From an uncultured Flavobacteriaceae bacterium (GTDB taxonomy: Bacteria > Bacteroidota > Bacteroidia > Flavobacteriales > Flavobacteriaceae): 63,540 bases of DNA. This document shows positions 17,787-27,574 of the stretch, one piece after another. Where the stretch lies: assembly GCA_905479625.1 (NCBI GenBank), contig CAJQNF010000031.1, positions 1 through 63,540 on the forward strand. The letters run 5' to 3'. Within the stretch, counting starts at the first letter, position 1. Each line of letters starts with the position of its first letter. Below the pieces are notes generated by a model. It saw nothing but the letters and a program-made list of their open reading frames with translations, did no database searches and was not told the DNA's origin. A program made the translations under genes and the position numbers.

Positions 17787-20700
17787 TCATTCTTCAATCC
17801 ACCCCATAACGGTATTGGCAACAAATCTGGGTTCAGGAGGTAAAGAATAAATGTTTTTTTCGTAATTTTTATTATAAGGTGAAATATTCATGATCTTACC
17901 ACCTACTACCAAAGTGCTGCTTCCGCCTGGGTCAAAACCCATCGCTTTATGCATGCCATACTTCAATAGGATATCGGCCATATCAAAATGTGTTGCGCCA
18001 ACAGATTCTCTAATCCTTCCATTTACCATAAGCACCATGAGTTTACCCTCTTTGGTCATTCCTACCGCTATTTTTGGTCCTCTCATATCCGTAAAATCTA
18101 ACCTGGCTGCTTGGGTTTTAATCGAATTAGTTGTTTTCCAGCCTTCTTCTTCCATATTCAAAATTTGCTTCCCATTATCGATTAACATAGGTCCTGCCTC
18201 AATAGCATACAATATGTCTTGCCATTGATAAGGATTCTTCTTTGGGTCTAATAACTCCATATCTACAGATGTCCCTTCTTCAAATAAATCACTTGAAAAT
18301 AAATTAAAAGGAACCGATAAAGTTATTCCGACAGGAATCATCCCCACTGTTTCTTTGGCCTTTGTCTTAATAACCTCTTTCACTGTATTTCCAGCGATTC
18401 TTATAATTACATTACCATCACCTTGTATGTTCTGTTCAGTAAATGACAAATCATAATAACAGGGTTTTGTAGTGCTGTGGCTATTATATTGATCAGCTCC
18501 AAAAACAAGATTAGCTTGCTTCCCTTTAATCACAAAACCGGCTTTACTATTTACCTTCCTTATATCTACGTGTCCATTTTTATAAATAATGAACGCCGGT
18601 TTATTGAAAAGTGGCGGACAAAACACCTTGTTATTCATAATCAATAAACCTAAAGGAGATCCGATATATGTTTCCGGTAAGCCCAACTTCCCAACCAACT
18701 CAGGATTTAAAATATAGCCACCATTCCAGGCTAGTTCAATTTTATTCGAATTTTTATTTTTCTTTTTGTACTCTTGTATTAGGGCAGGTACATTTTTGGG
18801 TTCCTTGTTAGCAATATGAGCGGCAAACTTCCAGTTGTGTTCTTTCGTGTCAATTTCGGCCAAGACACCGCTCCAAGGCAAACCATCATCGTACACCCCA
18901 CCCGCAAATGAAGATGTTACTTTTTCAACAGTTTTATTTACTTTCATTTGCTCCTTTATCTGCGCTAAAAGATCAGCTAAAGGTGTTCCATTTTCAACAG
19001 CATCTTTAGAAATAATATGCAACAATTCCTTTTCACCAACAGACGCTTTAAGCTCATTGTACAGGTCGCTTTTTAGCACCATTTCAAAATCCTTTGCAGT
19101 TTGAATTGGCGTCGGATAGGCCAATGTAGTGCGAACACCTGCAGGCACAAATTGAATAAATCCACTATCTTTTGGAATCCCCATGATCTTAGCCGTCATT
19201 TCATACAACACCTTTCCTATATGGAAATGATCAATTTCTATTATGTCAGTCATCATAGCGGCATACTCGCCATTTGTAATAATAAAGCCATTTGATTCTT
19301 TGATTTCTCTTAAAATCTTGATAGCCTTGGCACCCATTTGCGGAAAATGAACACCTTCTGACCATTGTTTGGTTTCAATGATCTGAACAACACCTGCTTT
19401 ATACAACAGTCCTAATTCAGGCTCCTTTTCACTTTCTAAATACTCTTTGATATTGGCACTTGAAAACCATTTTGTAATTCTTGGCTCATGTATAAAAATA
19501 TAGACTTTTTCTAATTCCTGGCCCTTGGTTTTTAGCACTTCTGAAGTAAGCTCTTGTTCTATGGTAAGTTTGAGTTGGGCTCGAATAGGTTGTAATACAA
19601 AATATTCTAACTCATGCTTTATATAACGCCCTGGGAAATATCCTTTAGGCACATTGTTCTTTAAATTTTTAGTTAATATTTTCCTATCGTCAATTCCCAA
19701 AAATTTACTGTTGGTCAATTGAAATAAGGCCAGTTCCCAATCCGCAAAAAACTGTGGTGCCAAGGTTAAATCAGCTAAGTTTTTTGGCTTAAAAACATCA
19801 TTATAGATCATATTGACCAAACCAGTGACTTCATGGTAAGTAAAAGCCTGATAGGCATAAGATTTTTTATTTCTATGTCGGTATGCCAAAGCGTGGTCAT
19901 GCCTTGTCGAAATTTCTCCGTCAACATATTTAAAAATATCATCTATGGCATTATAGTAAGTATGAATGAGTTCCAAATTGGTGTTAACCAATTCCGGAAT
20001 ATCATTTTCCATCATTCTGGCGTAAGTCATTACTTTACCCTTTATAAGTTGTTCTTCAACCCTAAAAAAACTTGGATCAATTAATGATTTGAGGTAGAGC
20101 ATAAAAGACAATCGTCCATAACCTGGTAGATAATGTCTTGTTTTTTTATTGAGAATGGCATCAAGATCTTCATTGGCAAAATTGACCGATTTTTTATACT
20201 TCTTTAATAAAACAACAACTTGAGGATCAACTTCAATTGAATTAGCTCTCAACTGTAAATGCAACCTTTTTAGAATATACTCCATGCTATTTTGCAAAGA
20301 CTCCAGGCTATATCGTTTGTTGATTACGTTTCTGTTATGCGTTACATCTACCATCCTGTTCTGCGGATAAAACACATGGTCACATATCCTTTCTGCTAAT
20401 TTTTTTGGGATTTTAGACCCCTTAAATTCTAAAACGTTCAAACGCAATGATTCATCCAAATGACGACCTATAACTTCATCATATACCTCTCTGGGTTCGT
20501 ATTGTCTGCAAAATATTGGTGTACCACAAGCAGCAGCTTCGATAATTGGCAGGCCCCTGCCTTCTGTTTGACTGGGTAATAAAATTAGAGAGGCTACATC
20601 GTATAATTGCTCAATGTCTAATGGCTTTTTGTGTTTTTTCTTAAATTCATTTTTATCGAATTCACTAAATAAAAAGCCGAGAAGCACCCTTGATTGGAAT

Positions 20701-21980
20701 TCTTTTGGGAGCCCGTCCAGGAATTTTTTAAAATCTTTTTTTAGTTCTTGATAATAATCCTGTTGTCCGTGAGGTATGGGTCCGGAAACTATTAATGACA
20801 GTTTTAGCTGAGGATTGGTTATAAATTTCTCATAAAACGAATCATAAGAAAATAAACGTTTAATAAGTTTAAAGTTCAGCTCAATCGACTTTCTGCTAAT
20901 CACTCTTGTTGGCTGTAGAAAAACTATATTGTTATTTACAAAATCAAATTTGCGTATGGATTTATAACCCAATAATATGGGCTTCAAAGAGCGTTCACTT
21001 TTGGTATGTTTTCCCGCTGTATGTACGGTAATGGTATCCTTTTTGTTAGCAAAAATCGTAGACACTTGCATAAACGCTTTTATGATATCGCGCTTACTCA
21101 TCTGGTGTGTCTTGGTATCAACTGCCGTTCCAATTAAAGCAACATTTGCCGGATTATGACCATTGATATCAATAAGGTGGTTTTGTTGAATTTTATTAAT
21201 ATTGACATTCATCCAGGAACGACTCTCCCAAGGATAAATCATTTCAATCAAGGAGAAAAATTCACCAACATGGGCGTTGTGGAAAAAGAAATCCCTTGGG
21301 CCCTTTTTTAGTCCTTTATTTTTTATGTCCACTTCTTTATTGCCACCTTCCCAGTAAAAGTCGTGGTTATTATTAATGACAGGAAGTCCCAAATATTCAG
21401 AAATCAAAACCGTAGCGAGGGCCAAAGAAACATTCCCCGGATTGGAGCAAACATTAATTAAATAAAGCAGTGAGATATCATTTTCCTCAATATAAGTACC
21501 CAACTTTTCGACCAGAACCAACACTTCCTTCCAAAACTTACCAATCAGCTCATTATACTCCTTACTCCCGCGCTCCATTCTAATCCTAAAAAAATCTTCA
21601 TATAATGGCCAAGCATCAAATGCTTCCATTTCGGGTATCACTTTTTTAAAAGCATCTTTTGGGATTAATTCATCTGCTTCCTGTTTAATATCCCCTGCAA
21701 TAAAATGAATAGGAATATTTGGGTATCGATTTTTAAAAGTCTTCGCATACTTTTCGGTTTCAACGGTAATTCCATCTATGGTAAAATAAAATGTAACAAA
21801 TGCCACACCACCTTTTTCGAGATTAGAGTCAAATGAATCAATACTGCCATTAAAGGCCGTTTTCAATTTTTTCTCTTTAAATCTATCTATGAATAAACCC
21901 AGGTCAAACCATGTATTTATTTTCTCGTTGTTTAGTTCTTTTAATACTTCATTAACTTTCACACGCCTTTTATCCTTCAT
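17787..21980 (-). CDS. Giant fusion: GT4-like glycosyltransferase + unknown region + phosphodiester glycosidase
   Basis: 1397 residues, no signal peptide, hence probably cytoplasmic. Residues about 55-600 are a GT-B glycosyltransferase: GGVAFVTFYFTIDGITVETE opens it, PVINNNHDFYWEGG lies near 205, and LLPSQTEGRGLPIIEAAACG near 470 is the GT4 E-x7-E region. Residues about 600-1030 match nothing I know. Residues about 1040-1395 resemble NAGPA/DUF2233 phosphodiester glycosidase domains: AGPMLIDNGKQ, RGPKIAVGMTKEGKLMVLMV near 1302, MGFDPGGSSTLVVGGK near 1353 and the closing RFVANTVM. The next upstream gene, 11 bp away, is a paralogous glycosyltransferase. Making and trimming a sugar-phosphodiester is an attractive but unproved role. 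Confidence 0.8.
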   Translation of the reverse strand: MKDKRRVKVNEVLKELNNEKINTWFDLGLFIDRFKEKKLKTAFNGSIDSFDSNLEKGGVAFVTFYFTIDGITVETEKYAKTFKNRYPNIPIHFIAGDIKQEADELIPKDAFKKVIPEMEAFDAWPLYEDFFRIRMERGSKEYNELIGKFWKEVLVLVEKLGTYIEENDISLLYLINVCSNPGNVSLALATVLISEYLGLPVINNNHDFYWEGGNKEVDIKNKGLKKGPRDFFFHNAHVGEFFSLIEMIYPWESRSWMNVNINKIQQNHLIDINGHNPANVALIGTAVDTKTHQMSKRDIIKAFMQVSTIFANKKDTITVHTAGKHTKSERSLKPILLGYKSIRKFDFVNNNIVFLQPTRVISRKSIELNFKLIKRLFSYDSFYEKFITNPQLKLSLIVSGPIPHGQQDYYQELKKDFKKFLDGLPKEFQSRVLLGFLFSEFDKNEFKKKHKKPLDIEQLYDVASLILLPSQTEGRGLPIIEAAACGTPIFCRQYEPREVYDEVIGRHLDESLRLNVLEFKGSKIPKKLAERICDHVFYPQNRMVDVTHNRNVINKRYSLESLQNSMEYILKRLHLQLRANSIEVDPQVVVLLKKYKKSVNFANEDLDAILNKKTRHYLPGYGRLSFMLYLKSLIDPSFFRVEEQLIKGKVMTYARMMENDIPELVNTNLELIHTYYNAIDDIFKYVDGEISTRHDHALAYRHRNKKSYAYQAFTYHEVTGLVNMIYNDVFKPKNLADLTLAPQFFADWELALFQLTNSKFLGIDDRKILTKNLKNNVPKGYFPGRYIKHELEYFVLQPIRAQLKLTIEQELTSEVLKTKGQELEKVYIFIHEPRITKWFSSANIKEYLESEKEPELGLLYKAGVVQIIETKQWSEGVHFPQMGAKAIKILREIKESNGFIITNGEYAAMMTDIIEIDHFHIGKVLYEMTAKIMGIPKDSGFIQFVPAGVRTTLAYPTPIQTAKDFEMVLKSDLYNELKASVGEKELLHIISKDAVENGTPLADLLAQIKEQMKVNKTVEKVTSSFAGGVYDDGLPWSGVLAEIDTKEHNWKFAAHIANKEPKNVPALIQEYKKKNKNSNKIELAWNGGYILNPELVGKLGLPETYIGSPLGLLIMNNKVFCPPLFNKPAFIIYKNGHVDIRKVNSKAGFVIKGKQANLVFGADQYNSHSTTKPCYYDLSFTEQNIQGDGNVIIRIAGNTVKEVIKTKAKETVGMIPVGITLSVPFNLFSSDLFEEGTSVDMELLDPKKNPYQWQDILYAIEAGPMLIDNGKQILNMEEEGWKTTNSIKTQAARLDFTDMRGPKIAVGMTKEGKLMVLMVNGRIRESVGATHFDMADILLKYGMHKAMGFDPGGSSTLVVGGKIMNISPYNKNYEKNIYSLPPEPRFVANTVMGWIEE

Positions 21981-21991
21981 AGTTTAATTTC

Positions 21992-23242
21992 TTAAAATGT
22001 AAATAATGCATTCAATTTTTCCTCAAGTACGTCATACGAAAAATATTTTTTACCAAGCTTAAAATTAAATTCACCTATTTCTTTACATCGTATCGGGTCG
22101 TAGATGATGTCAGACATTTGTTGAATTTTTTCACTAGTCAGGTTACTGTCGTCTATCATTACGGTTTCAAACCCCTTATTGCCAATATCTTGCATATATA
22201 CCGGCTTATAATTATTCACAAAAATTGGTTTTTTTGCGAGTACACCTTCCACAAAAGCATTTCCAAAACCTTCATAAGTACTAAAATAAGTACAGGCCCT
22301 GCCATGGGCATAAACATCGGATAAATCTTTATGATCCAATACTTTATGTGAGGCAAAAATGATTTGTCTGGATAGATTTAACTCATGGATTTGATCTATC
22401 AATTCATTATAATATTCTTTGTTTTCATCATCATGATTATTTCCTGTGATAACAAGTTTTAGTTTTTTGTCATGTAGTTGATCTATTAAGTCAATAGCCG
22501 TTTCAATTCCTTTACGCCGTACAATTCGTGTTACTTGCAACAAGGCAATTTCATCTGATTTCACACCGACATCTCTCAGAAACATCTCATTTTCAGGGGT
22601 TGGAACACCATAAACACGATTAAAATCCATCACATTAGGGACCAATGTAGCATCAATGTCAAACCGTTTTTTAAAGGTTTCAACTCCAAAAGTATTGATG
22701 ACTGCGTGTCTTACATCGGGCAGTAGTAATGGAAAATTATCATCTACATATTGGTTAATTTCAGGATGAATCGAAATATAACGCTGACCTCGCTCCCAAT
22801 GAAAATCATGGTCATGGGTCACTACTGGCAAACCTGTGCCTTTGATAAGCTTTTTAATAGCGATTCCCATCGATAATTGACAAGGAAGCGCCGATGCATT
22901 TTCTGAAAGAATCACATCAATTTTCTTGTTTTTAACCCATTTAAGTAATACACCTTCAATCATAGTTGACCATTTCTCGACATGCTCTAATAAGGGCTGT
23001 GGATCTTTATCCGGTTCAAAAAATGCTTTCCGTTGTTCCCATTCGGCTTCAGCCGAAAAAAATGACAAGGCAGGAAAAAGATAATCATGTTCATAATCCA
23101 TAGTCCAGGACTCAAATTCTCCAGAAATGATAAACACCTCATTACCTAATTTTTTTAATATGTCAATCCACTTTTCCGTTTCAAGTGCCACACCATCAAC
23201 ACCTCCAATTCTACCAATAATAATACCTATTCGCATACTCAA
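21992..23242 (-). CDS. GT4-family glycosyltransferase
   Basis: 416 residues. The N-terminal Rossmann half begins RIGIIIGRIGGVDGVALETE and contains VVTHDHDFHWERG. The C-terminal half has VTRIVRRKGIETAIDLIDQL and YFSTYEGFGNAFVEGVLAKK, with the family's E-x7-E-type motif. It is paralogous to the N-terminal part of the 1397-residue protein (DGVALETEKW against DGITVETEKY; HDHDFHWERG against NNHDFYWEGG). It is first in the two-gene operon. Confidence 0.88.
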   Translation of the reverse strand: MSMRIGIIIGRIGGVDGVALETEKWIDILKKLGNEVFIISGEFESWTMDYEHDYLFPALSFFSAEAEWEQRKAFFEPDKDPQPLLEHVEKWSTMIEGVLLKWVKNKKIDVILSENASALPCQLSMGIAIKKLIKGTGLPVVTHDHDFHWERGQRYISIHPEINQYVDDNFPLLLPDVRHAVINTFGVETFKKRFDIDATLVPNVMDFNRVYGVPTPENEMFLRDVGVKSDEIALLQVTRIVRRKGIETAIDLIDQLHDKKLKLVITGNNHDDENKEYYNELIDQIHELNLSRQIIFASHKVLDHKDLSDVYAHGRACTYFSTYEGFGNAFVEGVLAKKPIFVNNYKPVYMQDIGNKGFETVMIDDSNLTSEKIQQMSDIIYDPIRCKEIGEFNFKLGKKYFSYDVLEEKLNALFTF

Positions 23243-23625
23243 TAATTAAGGGTTCGTATCGGTTAAAGATACATTTTTAAGAAAAATATGATGTGATTTT
23301 CAACAAATGGCGCAATAAATTACCACTTTAAAAAATTTAGTAAGATTTAATTGTGGCTTCTTAAATCTACAGTAATTATTTTGCCAAATTGATAACTTAA
23401 AAATTCACATTTCGAATATAATGTGTGTTTTTTATGGTTTTAAATTACCATTATAAGGTGTAGTTGTGCAAAAAAGATCTACATATCAGATGGATATCAA
23501 ATATGAATTGAATGTTTTGATCGAGTTTAGATGGGCATGGCGCACTAAGATTAGGGTATTATTTTCTAAATGAAAAGCTTTTTGGTTATCGGGGTATTTT
23601 TTTTAAACTCGTCAGTGGTATACCC
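23243..23625. other. Intergenic region, no convincing gene
   Basis: 383 bp between two same-strand genes. It holds a short GTATC/GATAC repeat near 23258 and a 7-bp GGGGTAT/ATACCCC hairpin (23591-23597, 23620-23626) touching the end of the TMEM175-like gene. No clear T-run follows that hairpin, so I do not call it a terminator. A 27-codon frame at 23490-23573 is too weak to call. Confidence 0.5.
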
Positions 23626-24288
23626 CTACTTTTTGGAACCAATAAAATTAAAATAACTGATTTTTATAAGTTTTTTTCGAGCAAAAAACATGACAGGTAC
23701 CAAAATAAAAGCTACGTCCCATAAAACAGGATCAATATGTGCCAGACCAGCTGCCAAAATTGCAATCAATGGTTCCGTCAATGCTTGTCTCTTCGCTTCG
23801 TTTGTCATTTGATCAGTTACACTCTCGTGCAGAAGGCGGTGCTTTGGATTTGCTGCATAATTTAGGCTTAAGAATGAGAAGCAACCCACTAACACCATAT
23901 TTATGCTCAATAACACCCTAATTGCAATATTTTCAGGAAACTGTTCTATATAAGTGTTCCAAAAAGGAATAACCATTATACTGCATAAAAAAAGAAGTTG
24001 AAACCAAATAAAAGTTTGATTTACAATCCTGATTGCGCCAAAATGCTCTAAATGCTTCATCCAGTATACTGCAATAACGATAAAAGCAATAAAAAACACC
24101 CACATACTGTTTAATTGCTTTATTAAAAATACGGCCAGTTGCTTCGTGTCATTTATATGACCGAATTCGGGAATTTCAATATTCAAGATCATTATAGTCA
24201 TGGCAGTGGCAAAAATGATATCTGCTAAAAACCTTAATCTCGTCCGCCATTCTTGAATTTCAAAATCATTTGATGAATTATTTCCCAT
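23626..24288 (-). CDS. TMEM175/DUF1211-like channel protein
   Basis: 220 residues with about six helices. RLRFLADIIFATAMTIMILN corresponds to the first pore helix of bacterial TMEM175 proteins (usually FSDGxFAI...); here FLAD replaces FSDG. VYWMKHLEHFGAIRIVNQTF matches the later conserved region. Bacterial TMEM175 proteins are potassium-permeable channels. The altered first motif makes conductance uncertain. Confidence 0.75.
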   Translation of the reverse strand: MGNNSSNDFEIQEWRTRLRFLADIIFATAMTIMILNIEIPEFGHINDTKQLAVFLIKQLNSMWVFFIAFIVIAVYWMKHLEHFGAIRIVNQTFIWFQLLFLCSIMVIPFWNTYIEQFPENIAIRVLLSINMVLVGCFSFLSLNYAANPKHRLLHESVTDQMTNEAKRQALTEPLIAILAAGLAHIDPVLWDVAFILVPVMFFARKKLIKISYFNFIGSKK

Positions 24289-24428
24289 AGTTTTGAGTTT
24301 TGAATTTTGTTTTATTCGATTTTATGCTCGTCATTTTTTATCTCATATATTTCAATACATAATCATCATCATTTACATGGATTTTGATACAGGTATGCAA
24401 TTGCATATTGCTACTACATAATGATTTT

Positions 24429-24905
24429 CTATACCTTTTTAAGCATCCAGATATTACAACCCGTATGCCCTGATTCCCCCAAAGGATTGTCAAGTTTCAT
24501 AAACCCTTGCTTTTCATAGATTCTTATGGCCTGAGAAAAATGTGGTAAACTTTCAATATAGAGTTCTGAATATCCCAACTTTTTTGCCGAATCAAGGCTT
24601 TTTTCCATTAATATTTTCCCAATACCTTTACCTCTTGCCTGTTTTGATATATAGAATTTAACCAGCTCAGCACAATACTCAGGAAGTCCCTTGGTAGGGT
24701 ATATTCCACAACATCCTACAAGTGTTTTATTTTCTTCAGCAACCCATAAAATAGACTTGTCCATTTTAAACAATTCATATAAAGAATCCGTTGTTGGATC
24801 CGAATATACAGTTCCTTTTTTCGGAGCATCATATTCCTCAAAAACTTTTTTTATTATTTTTGATAAGAATCGATTGTCTGATTCCTTTACCTGTCTAATC
24901 TGCAT
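24429..24905 (-). CDS. GNAT-family N-acetyltransferase
   Basis: 158 residues. VGCCGIYPTKGLPEYCAELV is the central beta-strand region, and FYISKQARGKGIGKILMEKS carries the acetyl-CoA-binding R/Q-x-x-G-x-G/A motif. LYIESLPHFSQAIRIYEKQG is the C-terminal part. A perfect 15-bp palindrome (24912-24926) lies just upstream of the start. Confidence 0.88.
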   Translation of the reverse strand: MQIRQVKESDNRFLSKIIKKVFEEYDAPKKGTVYSDPTTDSLYELFKMDKSILWVAEENKTLVGCCGIYPTKGLPEYCAELVKFYISKQARGKGIGKILMEKSLDSAKKLGYSELYIESLPHFSQAIRIYEKQGFMKLDNPLGESGHTGCNIWMLKKV

Positions 24906-24911
24906 TGGTTC

Positions 24912-24926
24912 TTATGATTATCATAA
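24912..24926. promoter_or_regulatory. Palindrome at the GNAT start
   Basis: TTATGATTATCATAA is a perfect 7+1+7 palindrome, six bases upstream of the GNAT ATG, over the ribosome-binding region. It could be an operator or translational hairpin; function unproved. Confidence 0.3.
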
Positions 24927-25022
24927 TTTAAACTAAAGTCTAACTATGTCTTAAGTTTTAAAAAATATAGAATTACTAAAGGCATTTAAAACAAATACCT
25001 CTTTTTCAAAATAGTCACATCT

Positions 25023-25970
25023 TCATTCCCACTCTGGAAACTGAGTAACATTCAGATCAAGTTTGGCAATGGCTTTCATATCTGATTCGTTAAGCTCAAA
25101 GTCAAAAATATTTATATTTTCAATCATATGTGCCTTTTGTTTAGATCTTGGAATCGCGATAATCCCTCTCTGGTAGTTCCATCTTAAACTAACTTGAGCA
25201 TTATTCTTACCATACTTTTTACCTATATCAGCCAGCGTTTTGTTGTTAAAAATATCATTACGACCAGCGGCAAAAGGAGACCAGGCTTCCATTTGTATGT
25301 CAGATTTCTTAAGGTATTTATAAGAATCACCTTGCTGAAAGAATACATGGGTCTCTATCTGATTGACCATAGGCTTGATTTTGGCATAGGTCATCAATTC
25401 ATCAAGTTGTTTTGGATCAAAATTACTTACACCTATGGCTTTTATTTTACCTTCCTGATACAGCTCTTCCATGGCCTTCCATGTTCCTTTTACGTCTCCC
25501 CGTGGACGGTGAATTAGATACAGATCCAAATAATCCGTGCCCAATTTACTTATTGATGTTTCAAAAGCTTTCTTAGTACTTTCATAGCCCGAATCATCTA
25601 CCCAAAGTTTTGATGTTACAAAGAGTTCTTTTCTGTTGATACCACTTTGCTTTATACCTTCTCCTACAGACTCTTCGTTTCCATAAATATGAGCTGTATC
25701 GATAAGGCGATAACCCACCAAAATTGCGTCAGCCACAGATTGCACCCCTATAGCCCCTCTTAGGGTATTGGTGCCAAAACCAAGCATTGGCATCTGTATA
25801 CCGTTGTTGAGTGTAACATTCGGTATAGAACTTGTTTGAATAATTGCTGTGTTAAGGCTTAATAAATCAAGTCCATTGATTGGTAAAAACATTGCAGTTG
25901 CTGCAAAAACTGATGTTTTTTGTAAAAAATTTCGTCGCTTCATTCCATCAGGTTTGTTTTTTTTCTCCAT
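25023..25970 (-). CDS. Aldo/keto reductase with Tat-type signal
   Basis: 315 residues. The N-terminus has the twin-arginine motif in MKRRNFLQKTSVFAATAMFL, predicting Tat export of a folded enzyme. The mature AKR shows LIDTAHIYGNEESVG (Asp and Tyr), FVTSKLW (Lys) and DLYLIHRP (His), the four catalytic residues, plus IGVSNFDPKQLDEL and the NADPH-binding IPRSKQKAHMIEN. It is most like the AKR5 2,5-diketo-gluconate reductase group. A TATATTTG box lies upstream. Confidence 0.9.
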   Translation of the reverse strand: MEKKNKPDGMKRRNFLQKTSVFAATAMFLPINGLDLLSLNTAIIQTSSIPNVTLNNGIQMPMLGFGTNTLRGAIGVQSVADAILVGYRLIDTAHIYGNEESVGEGIKQSGINRKELFVTSKLWVDDSGYESTKKAFETSISKLGTDYLDLYLIHRPRGDVKGTWKAMEELYQEGKIKAIGVSNFDPKQLDELMTYAKIKPMVNQIETHVFFQQGDSYKYLKKSDIQMEAWSPFAAGRNDIFNNKTLADIGKKYGKNNAQVSLRWNYQRGIIAIPRSKQKAHMIENINIFDFELNESDMKAIAKLDLNVTQFPEWE

Positions 25971-25996
25971 GAGGTAATGTTTAGGTTAGATCTAAT

Positions 25997-26004
25997 CAAA
26001 TATA
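25997..26004 (-). promoter_or_regulatory. Probable -7 box (TATATTTG) of the Tat aldo/keto reductase
   Basis: The minus strand reads TATATTTG at 26004-25997, about 27 bp upstream of the ATG. The nearest upstream TTG on that strand lies 26 bp away (26033-26031), longer than usual. A TTAGATCTAA palindrome lies between box and gene. Confidence 0.4.
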
Positions 26005-26128
26005 AGATATCTTTTAATGTTACTTTATATCAAATATGATTCGATAATATTTTTCTTTATGAGCCTTTTATGTTCTCAATCAATTTATTCGGGATAGATC
26101 CAAAAAAGCCTTTCGCTCATATAAAAAG

Positions 26129-26521
26129 CTATTCCGTTTCTTTATTTTCGATGCGCCAGGGTGGATTTAACCTGTTTTCTCCTCCATAAAATAAAATAAG
26201 TTGATTTCCGTCAACATCCTTCAATCGGGCCTCTCTCCACAGCCATCCTTGATCTGTTGGCAAAAGGTCAAAATGAATTCCTTTAGTTTTGAGCTCATCA
26301 ACATGCTGATCAAGCTCTTCACATTCAAAATAAACATGAATTCCATCTCCCTTTGGCAAATTGTCTGTTTGATGTATGGAAAAAGTTGCGTTACCATCCG
26401 GACATTCAAACCTCGCATAATGAGGTAAAGCCTTGACAATCAATTTTAAACCCAATTTTTCGTAAAAAGGAATTGATTCTGTCAAATCTAATGAAGGAAC
26501 CGTTATTTGATTTAAGTTCAT
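26129..26521 (-). CDS. VOC-superfamily protein
   Basis: 130 residues with one glyoxalase/bleomycin-resistance fold. LNQITVPSLDLTESIPFYEK is the first module, HVYFECEELDQHVDELKTKG the second strand/helix, and LKDVDGNQLILFYGGENR the end. The aligned N-terminal metal His is not obvious. It lies 53 bp upstream of an aldo/keto reductase on the same strand. Confidence 0.8.
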   Translation of the reverse strand: MNLNQITVPSLDLTESIPFYEKLGLKLIVKALPHYARFECPDGNATFSIHQTDNLPKGDGIHVYFECEELDQHVDELKTKGIHFDLLPTDQGWLWREARLKDVDGNQLILFYGGENRLNPPWRIENKETE

Positions 26522-26573
26522 ATTCTAATTTAAATTATTTTCATTGTACAACAAACTATGCGATAAACTTATA

Positions 26574-27515
26574 TTACCAGGGAAGCTTTAATTTTTTCAC
26601 TTCAAGCTGATAAAATTCTTCTAATTTTCTCAGCAGCTCTTTTGAAATGGGCTTTGAAGTACTTTCTAAATTACTGTTTAACTGAGCAATTGTGGCATTG
26701 CCAGGGATCACGGTGGCCACCGCATCATAGGCCAGGCAAAATGCAATAGCTGTTTGCGACAATTTATTCTGTGTTTTTATAAGACTCTTGACTCCCTTTA
26801 TCAATTCAGCCCTGGTTTTAATATCATCTCTTGACCAACGTTTTCTGATATCATTAAATGTACTATCAGCATCATATTTTCCAGAAAGCCAACCAGAATC
26901 CAGAGGGATTTTTACGATCATACCGACATTTCTTTTTGACGCCAAATCAAATGCTCTTGCCGCATCCTGATGCAGGATATTGAAGAAAGCTTCAACAACC
27001 TCTCCCTGGGTCGTTTCCATAAATAACTTTATCTCTCTATAGGTATCCAAAGATGCTCCATAAGCCTTTATTTTCCCTTCATCCTTCAGTTTTTCCAATA
27101 TGTCATAGTGGTCATTTTTATGACCATCAAGATATTTAAATGGAGGGTTGTGAAAAATTAGTGAATCAACATAATCTAGTTGTAACCTTTTTAAGCTACC
27201 CTCTAAAGATTTGCGAATGTAGTCCGAATTATAGTTTGTCCCACCTGAATCGGTATGTCCGAATTTTGTGTTTACTACAATTTTGCTTCGGTCAAATCCC
27301 TTCAGGCCTTTCCCCAGCCTTAACTCACTGGTACCATTTCCATAATTTGGGGCCGTATCAAAAAAATTGACCCCTGATTCTAAAGCTTTTTGAACCATTT
27401 GAACAGCAACTTTTTCCTCCATTGGTTTCCAGCCTGAGTTTACTCCTATCTGCCATGTACCCAAACCAATCTCAGAAACTAAAGGGGCTTGCTTTGTGTA
27501 TTTATTATATTTCAT
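26574..27515 (-). CDS. Aldo/keto reductase (cytosolic)
   Basis: 313 residues, complete AKR barrel: VSEIGLGTWQIG, NFFDTAPNYGNGTSELRLGK (Asp/Tyr), VVNTKFGH (Lys), DSLIFHNPP (His). Unlike the neighbour at 25023 it has no signal peptide. The C-terminal FCLAYDAVATVIPGNATIAQ is the cofactor region. It resembles the AKR subfamily that includes L-glyceraldehyde-3-phosphate reductase and L-fuco-beta-pyranose dehydrogenase types. Substrate unknown. Confidence 0.88.
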   Translation of the reverse strand: MKYNKYTKQAPLVSEIGLGTWQIGVNSGWKPMEEKVAVQMVQKALESGVNFFDTAPNYGNGTSELRLGKGLKGFDRSKIVVNTKFGHTDSGGTNYNSDYIRKSLEGSLKRLQLDYVDSLIFHNPPFKYLDGHKNDHYDILEKLKDEGKIKAYGASLDTYREIKLFMETTQGEVVEAFFNILHQDAARAFDLASKRNVGMIVKIPLDSGWLSGKYDADSTFNDIRKRWSRDDIKTRAELIKGVKSLIKTQNKLSQTAIAFCLAYDAVATVIPGNATIAQLNSNLESTSKPISKELLRKLEEFYQLEVKKLKLPW

Positions 27516-27574
27516 AGAGATCCCTCAAAACCAAGTCGTTTATAATGTATTGCGAGATGTTTTATACCAGCCAT

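Noticed and set aside
23490-23573. 27-codon plus-strand open frame (MDIKYELNVLIEFRWAWR...)
   Set aside because: Too short, no ribosome-binding signal, no family resemblance, surrounded by non-coding DNA.
23591-23626. GGGGTAT/ATACCCC hairpin as a terminator
   Set aside because: Seven-bp stem but no T-run on the relevant side; only noted in the gap description.
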